From CAG-632 sp963626805 (GTDB lineage Bacteria > Bacillota > Clostridia > Lachnospirales > Lachnospiraceae), in the NCBI GenBank assembly GCA_963626805.1, contig CAVFXS010000027.1, forward strand, positions 1 through 45,189: a DNA stretch of 45,189 nucleotides, written 5' to 3'. The position numbers and the translations under genes were made by a program. Of the stretch, positions 1 through 4,959 are shown in pieces. The notes below the pieces were generated by a model. It ran no database searches and was not told where the DNA came from. It saw only the letters and a program-made list of their open reading frames with translations. How positions within the stretch are numbered: position 1 is the first letter of the stretch; every line of letters starts with the position of its first letter.

Positions 1-54
1 TTATAGCAGAGCCTGTGAAAGCAGGGGATTGTGGATAAAAGTGCGGAAACTCAA

Positions 55-85
55 GAAAAAGGGCACTTGATTTCTCAAATGCCCT
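55..85 (-). terminator. Intrinsic terminator of the holin-like toxin mRNA
   Basis: Read on the minus strand, AGGGCA and TGCCCT form the outer stem, TTGA and TCAA the inner stem with one T-G wobble between them, and GAAA forms the tetraloop. That is an 11-bp stem followed directly by a run of five T (complement of A56-A60). It lies downstream of the toxin gene at 186-272 and would end a toxin transcript of roughly 290 nt. It overlaps the plus-strand promoter at 67-95, so transcription of the two strands should interfere here. Confidence 0.75.
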
Positions 86-95
86 AGTGTATAAT
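67..95 (+). promoter_or_regulatory. Sigma-A promoter for the antisense RNA
   Basis: TTGATT at 67-72, a 17-bp spacer and TATAAT at 90-95 form a near-consensus vegetative promoter. The expected start is near 102. The only thing downstream before a strong plus-strand terminator (154-197) is a stretch antisense to the 3' part of the toxin transcript, so this promoter most likely makes a short regulatory RNA. Confidence 0.7.
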
Positions 96-101
96 TTACT
101 T

Positions 102-197
102 AGAAAGTGAATCGGATATGACTCCGATTTGCCCTCAGTGGAATACTAAATATGAAATAGCATCTACTTTTGGACGAGTGGGATGCTATTTCTTTTT
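102..197 (+). ncRNA. Putative antisense RNA antitoxin (type I), about 96 nt
   Basis: The limits are inferred from the promoter at 67-95 and the terminator at 154-197; there is no open reading frame of note. The RNA would be fully complementary to the toxin mRNA: it covers the last four codons (186-197) and the toxin 3' untranslated region. It carries a 5' hairpin (ATCGGA 111-116 with TCCGAT 123-128) and a single-stranded GCCCTC at 131-136 that could also pair with the toxin Shine-Dalgarno GAGGG. Convergent genes with overlapping 3' ends are the arrangement known from TxpA/RatA and BsrG/SR4 of Bacillus subtilis. Existence of the RNA is an inference. Confidence 0.6.
154..197 (+). terminator. 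Intrinsic terminator of the antisense RNA
   Basis: Perfect 11-bp inverted repeat (154-164 with 182-192, outer bases GAAATAG/CTATTTC) followed by TTTTT at 193-197 and further T-rich sequence. The T run is on the plus strand, so it ends plus-strand transcription. The distal arm overlaps the final codons of the toxin gene on the opposite strand. Confidence 0.7.
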
Positions 198-272
198 ATT
201 ATTATGATCGTCTATGTAAGACAGAGCCGCAAAAATTACTAACACTAAAGTTAAAACTTCAAGCGTGTTCAT
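186..272 (-). CDS. Holin-like type I toxin, 28-residue membrane peptide (Hol_Tox family)
   Basis: The minus-strand frame from ATG (270-272) to TAG (186-188) encodes 28 residues: a short Glu-containing N-terminus, one hydrophobic segment (about residues 6-20, rich in Leu and Val), a conserved-looking YID motif at 19-21 and a basic NNKKK tail. This matches the putative holin-like toxin family common in mobile elements of Firmicutes; the family call comes from recognition, not a search. A strong AGGAGGG ribosome site lies 8 bases before ATG. The site can be sequestered: CCTCT/AGAGG (arms 298-302 and 286-290 on the plus strand) form a hairpin over it. Such peptides insert in the cytoplasmic membrane and depolarise it when the antisense RNA is lacking. 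It has its own promoter (356-384) and terminator (55-85). Confidence 0.75.
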   Translation of the reverse strand: MNTLEVLTLVLVIFAALSYIDDHNNKKK

Positions 273-355
273 AGGGCATCACCCTCCTCTGTAAACTAGA
301 GGGCATCAAATAATCGGGAAATCACATCCTACTTTCGTTTCAATTACACAATAAC

Positions 356-384
356 AGTATAACACAAATAGAACAAATGTTCAA
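356..384 (-). promoter_or_regulatory. Sigma-A promoter of the toxin gene
   Basis: On the minus strand TTGAAC (plus 379-384), a 17-bp spacer and TATACT (plus 356-361) give a good vegetative promoter. The start is expected near 349, leaving a leader of about 77 nt that contains the hairpin over the toxin ribosome site. Confidence 0.65.
371..382. promoter_or_regulatory. LexA-like SOS box in the toxin promoter
   Basis: GAAC-AAAT-GTTC is a palindrome matching the core of the Gram-positive LexA/DinR box (CGAACRNRYGTTYC): 12 of 14 positions agree, and only the two flanking bases differ. It covers part of the -35 and the spacer of the toxin promoter, where a bound repressor would block RNA polymerase. 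That LexA binds here is an inference. Confidence 0.5.
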
Positions 385-455
385 TGAAAATAGACAAATC
401 TAATATATCTAAAATTAATTATAAAATTTTGATGGTTTCAAAAAGGTAGGAGTTA

Positions 456-464
456 TGATATAAT
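456..464 (+). promoter_or_regulatory. Possible extended -10 promoter upstream of the recombinase remnant and ychF
   Basis: TGA-TATAAT (456-464) is an extended -10 element; a weak -35 (TTTCAA, 436-441) lies 17 bp upstream. It would read through the recombinase stub toward ychF, which has no better promoter of its own. Weak evidence. Confidence 0.35.
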
Positions 465-479
465 AAAAAACTATATCAA

Positions 480-635
480 ACAAGGTGTATAGAAGCGAAT
501 ATGCATTCAAAAACCTTGCGGGTAATATTAGGGCATTCTAATGTAGGAATTACCATGAATTTATATGTCCATGTGACGGAAGATGAAAAGGTAAAGGAAG
601 TTGAAAAAATAGAAAAAGCCTTAAAAGTTGTGTAG
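480..635 (+). pseudogene. C-terminal remnant of a tyrosine recombinase/integrase
   Basis: The frame ending at TAG (633-635) reads TRCIEAN, then LGHSNVGITMNLYVHV, then a charged helix rich in Glu and Lys. This is the very end of a phage or conjugative-element integrase: the catalytic box with the LGH histidine and the nucleophilic tyrosine (in LYVHV) is intact, but everything upstream (the Arg-Lys-His-x-x-Arg part and the DNA-binding domains) is missing. The frame is closed by a stop at 456-458, just before the homology begins. An ATG at 501 could start a 44-residue peptide, but it would have no function as a recombinase. It marks the scar of a lost or deleted element. Confidence 0.75.
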
Positions 636-651
636 TAAATTGTGTAGTAAA
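628..651 (+). repeat. Two perfect tandem 12-bp copies (TTGTGTAGTAAA)
   Basis: TTGTGTAGTAAA occurs at 628-639 and again at 640-651. The first copy spans the stop codon of the recombinase remnant. It may be a trace of an attachment site or simple slippage. An imperfect hairpin follows at 666-694 (CGAAAA/TTTTCG plus CCT/AGG). Confidence 0.6.
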
Positions 652-711
652 ATAACATAGAAAGGCGAAAAACCTTAAAAACAAAGGGTTTTCGAATAGG
701 TATATTAAGAT

Positions 712-1809
712 ATGAAGCTTGGAATCGTAGGCCTTCCGAATGTCGGAAAGAGTACCTTGTTTAATTCATTGACAAAAGCAGGAGCAGAGAGTGCGAACTA
801 TCCGTTCTGTACGATCGATCCAAACGTAGGAATTGTAGCCGTTCCGGATGAACGACTGACGAAATTAACACAGATGTATAATTCTGCGAAAACAACACCG
901 GCAGTGATTGAATTCGTAGACATTGCAGGTCTGGTAAAGGGTGCGTCCAAGGGCGAAGGACTGGGTAATCAGTTTCTGGCCAATATTCGGGAAGTCGATG
1001 CGATTGTACATGTAGTACGCTGCTTTGATGACACCAATGTCATTCATGTAGATGGCAGTGTAGATCCGTTACGGGACATTGAGACCATTAACTTTGAGCT
1101 GATCTTCTCAGATATTGAGGTGCTGGAACGGAGAATTGCAAAGACTGCAAGAGGCGCCAAGAATGATAAGACCCTGGCAAAGGAACTGAATCTGCAGGAG
1201 CGGATCAAGGAGCATCTGGAGGCAGGTAAGCTGGCTAAGACATTTGAGACCACTGACGAAGATGAGCTGGCATGGCTGCAGGAGTACAATCTGCTGACTT
1301 ATAAGCCGGTAATTTTTGCGGCAAATGTATCCGAGGATGATCTGGCGGATGATGGCGCGAATAATCCGTATGTAGAAGCGGTTCGGAAATATGCAGCAGA
1401 GTCTGATTGCGGAGTATTCGTAGTCTGTGCGGAGATTGAGGCAGAGATTTCCGAGCTGGATGAAGAGGAACGCCAGATGTTTCTGGAAGATCTGGGCGTT
1501 AAGGAATCCGGTCTGGATAAGCTGATTCGGGCAAGCTATTCCCTGCTCGGACTGATCAGTTATCTGACAGCCGGAGAGACAGAGACCAGAGCCTGGACGA
1601 TTAAAAAGGGTACCAAAGCACCACAGGCAGCCGGTAAGATTCATTCGGATTTTGAACGCGGATTTATCCGTGCTGAAATCGTAAGATATGAAGATCTGAT
1701 CGAGCTTGGCAGCCTGAATGCTGCAAAGGAGAAAGGCCTGCTCCGTTCAGAGGGTAAGGAATATGTGGTACAGGACGGCGATGTAATCCTGTTCAAGTTT
1801 AATGTATAA
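712..1809 (+). CDS. ychF: Redox-regulated ATPase/GTPase YchF (OBG family)
   Basis: A full-length 365-residue YchF, a universally conserved TRAFAC-class P-loop NTPase that associates with ribosomes and prefers ATP. Visible motifs: Walker A GLPNVGKS at residues 7-14, the NYPFCTIDPN switch region at 29-38, the G3 motif DIAGL at 70-74 followed by the Gly/Lys-rich loop, NVSE in place of the canonical NKxD at 205-208 (typical of the family and the reason for ATP use), and a C-terminal TGS-like domain ending FKFNV. The ribosome site is weak. lgt follows 50 bp downstream and probably shares the transcript, which ends at the hairpin 2835-2863. Upstream is recombinase debris, so the native promoter may have been displaced. 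Confidence 0.96.
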   Translation: MKLGIVGLPNVGKSTLFNSLTKAGAESANYPFCTIDPNVGIVAVPDERLTKLTQMYNSAKTTPAVIEFVDIAGLVKGASKGEGLGNQFLANIREVDAIVHVVRCFDDTNVIHVDGSVDPLRDIETINFELIFSDIEVLERRIAKTARGAKNDKTLAKELNLQERIKEHLEAGKLAKTFETTDEDELAWLQEYNLLTYKPVIFAANVSEDDLADDGANNPYVEAVRKYAAESDCGVFVVCAEIEAEISELDEEERQMFLEDLGVKESGLDKLIRASYSLLGLISYLTAGETETRAWTIKKGTKAPQAAGKIHSDFERGFIRAEIVRYEDLIELGSLNAAKEKGLLRSEGKEYVVQDGDVILFKFNV

Positions 1810-1859
1810 GAAGTGGAACAAGAAGCGTTGACACAGGCAGTAAGAGCCGGGAGGTAACT

Positions 1860-2801
1860 ATGTATCAAATTAGTTTTCCAAACCTTGGGATTCATCTTAA
1901 GTATGTACCGGATGGCTTTCAGATTTTTGGAATTCAGGTCAGACTTTATGGTCTGGTGATTGCACTGGGATTTCTGATTGCACTGGCAATCGTATCAAAG
2001 GAAGCAAAGAGAACCGGACAGAATCCGGAGCTATATCTGGATTATCTCTTATACGGGATTATTCCATCTATCGTATGTGCGAGACTGTATTATGTAATCT
2101 TCAGCTGGGATTATTATTTTGTACCGGGAGCCGGAGTAGGAGAGACACTTCTGAAGATTATTAATATCCGGCAAGGAGGGTTGGCTATTTACGGCGGACT
2201 GATCGGTGGTGTGCTGGTATGCTATCTGCTGGCAAGGAAACGGAAAGTACCATTTCTGACCATGATGGATACGATCGCACTGGGGGTGCCGTTTGCACAG
2301 ATGCTTGGCAGATGGGGCAATTTCTTTAACCGTGAAGCATTCGGAACCTATACGGACAGCCTGTTTGCAATGGCAATTCCGACCGAGTACTATACACAGA
2401 ATGGTACATGGACATCATTATGCAGTTCCGGAATCATTACAGATGAGATGCAGAATCATATTGTGGATGGATGCATCTGGGTTCATCCGACATTTTTATA
2501 TGAGAGTCTGTGGAGTCTGGCATTGTTCATCTTCCTGTTGATCTGGAGAAAGCGGACGAGCTTTAAGGGCGAGCTGTTATCTCTTTATGTAGCGGGATAT
2601 GGCTTGGGCCGGTTCTGGATCGAGGGCATGCGGACAGATCCGTTGACGATTGGAAATACACCACTCCGGGTATCCCAGCTTCTGGCAGCCTGTCTGGTGG
2701 TGGGAGGACTTACATTCTTCATCATTAATAAGGTACGTGCAGGAAAAGCTGTAAGTAGCGAAGTGGGGAATGAAGGACAAACACAAGATATAGACGATTA
2801 A
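1860..2801 (+). CDS. lgt: Prolipoprotein diacylglyceryl transferase
   Basis: A 313-residue polytopic membrane enzyme that moves diacylglycerol from phosphatidylglycerol to the lipobox cysteine of prelipoproteins, the first step of lipoprotein maturation. The Lgt signature GRWGNFFNREAFG is at residues 150-162; the Gly-rich IYGGLIGG segment (110-117), HPTFLYES and EGMRTD are also present. The conserved His of the E. coli GGL motif is Tyr here, which is common in Firmicutes. About seven hydrophobic segments; the last ~20 residues are hydrophilic and acidic. The insert after the signature (about residues 165-205, containing two Cys) is longer than in many homologues. RBS GGGAGG lies 6 bp before ATG. 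Confidence 0.96.
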   Translation: MYQISFPNLGIHLKYVPDGFQIFGIQVRLYGLVIALGFLIALAIVSKEAKRTGQNPELYLDYLLYGIIPSIVCARLYYVIFSWDYYFVPGAGVGETLLKIINIRQGGLAIYGGLIGGVLVCYLLARKRKVPFLTMMDTIALGVPFAQMLGRWGNFFNREAFGTYTDSLFAMAIPTEYYTQNGTWTSLCSSGIITDEMQNHIVDGCIWVHPTFLYESLWSLALFIFLLIWRKRTSFKGELLSLYVAGYGLGRFWIEGMRTDPLTIGNTPLRVSQLLAACLVVGGLTFFIINKVRAGKAVSSEVGNEGQTQDIDD

Positions 2802-2834
2802 TATTGACTAACAACAAAATATAGAAGGATGAAA

Positions 2835-2863
2835 AAGAATCGATGAAAATCGGTTCTTTTTTT
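2835..2863 (+). terminator. Intrinsic terminator after ychF-lgt
   Basis: AAGAATCGAT (2835-2844), loop GAAA and ATCGGTTCTT (2849-2858) form a 10-bp stem with one T-G wobble, followed by seven T. It separates ychF-lgt from the dcw cluster. Confidence 0.85.
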
Positions 2864-2941
2864 AGTTTAAATGTACAAAAAAATGACAAAAAATTTGTGC
2901 AGTTTAACACGAAGAAATTCCAAAATTGCGGGTGGTATTAC

Positions 2942-2970
2942 TTGAAATTTACCTGTAAATCAGATAAAAT
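2942..2970 (+). promoter_or_regulatory. Sigma-A promoter of the dcw cluster (Pmra)
   Basis: TTGAAA at 2942-2947, a 17-bp spacer and TAAAAT at 2965-2970. The start site is expected near 2977, directly before the MraZ repeats, leaving a leader of about 70 nt to mraZ. Confidence 0.75.
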
Positions 2971-2981
2971 ATGAATATGTT

Positions 2982-3015
2982 GTGGGAAAAAGTGGCGGAA
3001 AGTAGTGATAAGTGG
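2982..3015 (+). promoter_or_regulatory. MraZ operator: four direct repeats at 10-bp spacing
   Basis: GTGG (2982), GTGG (2992), GTAG (3002) and GTGG (3012) recur with exact 10-bp periodicity, the last three preceded by A-rich bases (AAAGTGG, AAAGTAG, TAAGTGG). Known MraZ operators are short GTG/TGGG-type direct repeats one helical turn apart just after the mra promoter, so this is very likely the autoregulatory site of the ring-shaped MraZ protein. Confidence 0.75.
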
Positions 3016-3048
3016 TAGGATAAAACCCAAAATGGAGGAGAGGAACCA

Positions 3049-3495
3049 ATGTCTGGCGGATTAAAAGGACAATTTAATCATAGTATTGACGCCAAGGGCA
3101 GAATGATCGTTCCGAATAAACTCCGGGATAAGCTTGGGGAATCCTTTGTTATCACAAAAGGACTGGATGGATGTCTGTACGGATATCCGGAGGCCGAATG
3201 GGAAGCCTTTGAGGACAAAATCCGGATACTTCCGATGCAGAATAAGAAGGCGCGTGAAGTAAAGAGCTTCTTCATTTCCAGTGCGATTGAATGTGAACTG
3301 GATGGACAGGGAAGAATCCTGATACCACAGAATCTGAGAAATTTCGCCCACCTGACGAAGGAAGTAGCAGTTGTAGGTAATCTGGAACGAATTGAGATCT
3401 GGGATCTTGAGACCTGGAATCAGAGAAGTGAACAGATTGCAGAGAATATGGATGATATTGTAGAAGATTTGGAAGAGCTTGGAATTGTATTCTAG
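3049..3495 (+). CDS. mraZ: Transcriptional regulator MraZ
   Basis: A 148-residue protein with the two tandem SpoVT-AbrB-like halves of MraZ, each with the conserved D-x-K/Q-GR signature: DAKGRMIVP near residues 16-24 and DGQGRILIP near 84-92. MraZ forms a ring-shaped oligomer that binds repeats in its own promoter and represses the mra/dcw operon. RBS GGAGAGGA lies close before ATG. It is the first gene of the division cluster, and its likely operator is just upstream (2982-3015). rsmH follows after 9 bp. The C-terminal tail is acidic. Confidence 0.96.
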   Translation: MSGGLKGQFNHSIDAKGRMIVPNKLRDKLGESFVITKGLDGCLYGYPEAEWEAFEDKIRILPMQNKKAREVKSFFISSAIECELDGQGRILIPQNLRNFAHLTKEVAVVGNLERIEIWDLETWNQRSEQIAENMDDIVEDLEELGIVF

Positions 3496-3504
3496 GAGGA
3501 CAGC

Positions 3505-4446
3505 ATGGAATTTGCACACCGCTCCGTACTACTGGAGGAGACCATTGAATATTTGAATATACGACCAGATGGAATCTATGTAGACGGTACACTTGGCGGA
3601 GCAGGACATTCCAGCGAGATCTGCAAGCGGTTATCGGAATCCGGCAGGTTGATCGGAATCGATCAGGATGAGGATGCGATCCGGGCAGCAACGAAGCGAT
3701 TGGAGCCTTATAAGGATCGGGTTACGATCATCCGGGATAATTACTGCAATATGAAATCAAGGCTGGAAGAGATCGGCATCCACGGGGTTCATGGGATTCT
3801 GCTGGATCTGGGTGTTTCATCCTATCAGCTGGATGATCCGGAGCGGGGGTTTACATATAGGGAATGTGCACCGCTGGATATGCGCATGGACCGGCGACAG
3901 AGCAAGACCGCAAGGGATATCGTAAATGACTACAGCGAGATGGAGCTGTACCGTATCATAAGAGATTACGGAGAAGAGAAATTTGCCAAAAACATTGCCA
4001 GACATATCGTGGCAAGAAGGCAGGGGAAGCCGATTGAGACCACAGAGGAGCTGAACGACATTATAAAGGCGGCTATTCCGGCAAAGGTAAGAGCCACCGG
4101 TGGTCATCCATCGAAGCGTACCTATCAGGCGATTCGGATCGAGTTAAATCATGAGCTGGAGGTACTGAATAACTCCCTGGATGATATGATCGATCTACTG
4201 CTTCCGGGCGGAAGACTTTGTGTGATCACATTCCATTCATTGGAAGATCGAATGGTAAAGAACATATTTAAACGGAATGAAAACCCTTGTACCTGCCCAC
4301 CGAATTTTCCGGTGTGTACATGCGGTAAGAAATCAAAGGGAAGTATGATCACAAGAAAACCGATCGTTCCCGGCGAACAGGAATTAGAAGAAAATCCACG
4401 CTCGAAGAGTTCGAAGCTTCGGGTATTTGAAAAAATAGAAGAGTGA
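3505..4446 (+). CDS. rsmH: 16S rRNA (cytosine1402-N4)-methyltransferase RsmH (MraW)
   Basis: A 313-residue S-adenosylmethionine-dependent enzyme that methylates N4 of C1402 in the decoding centre of 16S rRNA. The SAM-binding motif DGTLGGAGHS is at residues 27-36, LLDLGVSSYQLD at about 99-110, and FHSLEDR near 247-253. A Cys-rich segment near 272-283 (CTCPPNFPVCTC) is characteristic of the family. RBS AGGAGG lies 6-7 bp before ATG. The stop overlaps the longest possible start of the ftsL-like gene. Confidence 0.96.
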   Translation: MEFAHRSVLLEETIEYLNIRPDGIYVDGTLGGAGHSSEICKRLSESGRLIGIDQDEDAIRAATKRLEPYKDRVTIIRDNYCNMKSRLEEIGIHGVHGILLDLGVSSYQLDDPERGFTYRECAPLDMRMDRRQSKTARDIVNDYSEMELYRIIRDYGEEKFAKNIARHIVARRQGKPIETTEELNDIIKAAIPAKVRATGGHPSKRTYQAIRIELNHELEVLNNSLDDMIDLLLPGGRLCVITFHSLEDRMVKNIFKRNENPCTCPPNFPVCTCGKKSKGSMITRKPIVPGEQELEENPRSKSSKLRVFEKIEE

Positions 4447-4463
4447 GAAGGTTGGGAAAGTAT

Positions 4464-4943
4464 ATGAGAGAGTATCAGAAAAGCTATTATGAATATTATA
4501 CAGAAGGAAATGCAGTACGGAAGAGAGTGGTAGAGGTTCCTCAGCAGGAGCCGCGGCAGCAGGAGCTGCCAGCTTATGCCAAGGTTCGTAAGGTAAAGGC
4601 GAATCAGGGAATGGCACTGGCAATGAATCCGGGATTTGCGATCTTTTTAGGATTTTCGGTACTGGTGACACTGGCTGCCTGTGTCCTGATGTTATCCATG
4701 CAGGCAAAGGTGACCAATCAGGGCAATACTATCACAAAGCTGCAGTCTCAGATTGAAACCTTGACCGATGATAACAATGCATATGAAGCAAGAATTAACA
4801 GCAGTGTGGATCTGGATCAGATCCGGGATGTCGCAATGAATCAGCTGGGAATGGTATATCCGACAGAAGGACAGGTTGTTTATTATGACCAGACCGAAGC
4901 GGATTATGTAAGACAGTATCAGGATGTCCCAGAGGTAAGATAA
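4464..4943 (+). CDS. ftsL: FtsL-like septum formation protein
   Basis: A 159-residue bitopic protein: a basic, Tyr-rich cytoplasmic N-terminus, one membrane segment at about residues 55-77, and an extracytoplasmic coiled coil (heptad-like KLQSQIETLTDDNNAYEARI) followed by DLDQIRDVAMNQLGMVYP, a typical FtsL/DivIC ending. The position between rsmH and the first penicillin-binding protein is that of ftsL. FtsL joins DivIB and DivIC in the divisome and activates FtsW and its partner transpeptidase. A GTG at 4443 would add seven residues and overlap the rsmH stop; ATG 4464 is preferred for its purine-rich upstream stretch, but either is possible. Sequence conservation in this family is weak, so much of the call comes from topology and context. 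Confidence 0.85.
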   Translation: MREYQKSYYEYYTEGNAVRKRVVEVPQQEPRQQELPAYAKVRKVKANQGMALAMNPGFAIFLGFSVLVTLAACVLMLSMQAKVTNQGNTITKLQSQIETLTDDNNAYEARINSSVDLDQIRDVAMNQLGMVYPTEGQVVYYDQTEADYVRQYQDVPEVR

Positions 4944-4959
4944 AACAGGAGATGAGATC

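Noticed and set aside
1..54. Gene fragment at the window start
   Set aside because: No recognisable protein in any frame; too short to judge.
476..658. Minus-strand 60-codon ORF rich in Phe, Thr and Ser
   Set aside because: It is the shadow of the recombinase remnant on the plus strand, which shows clear homology.
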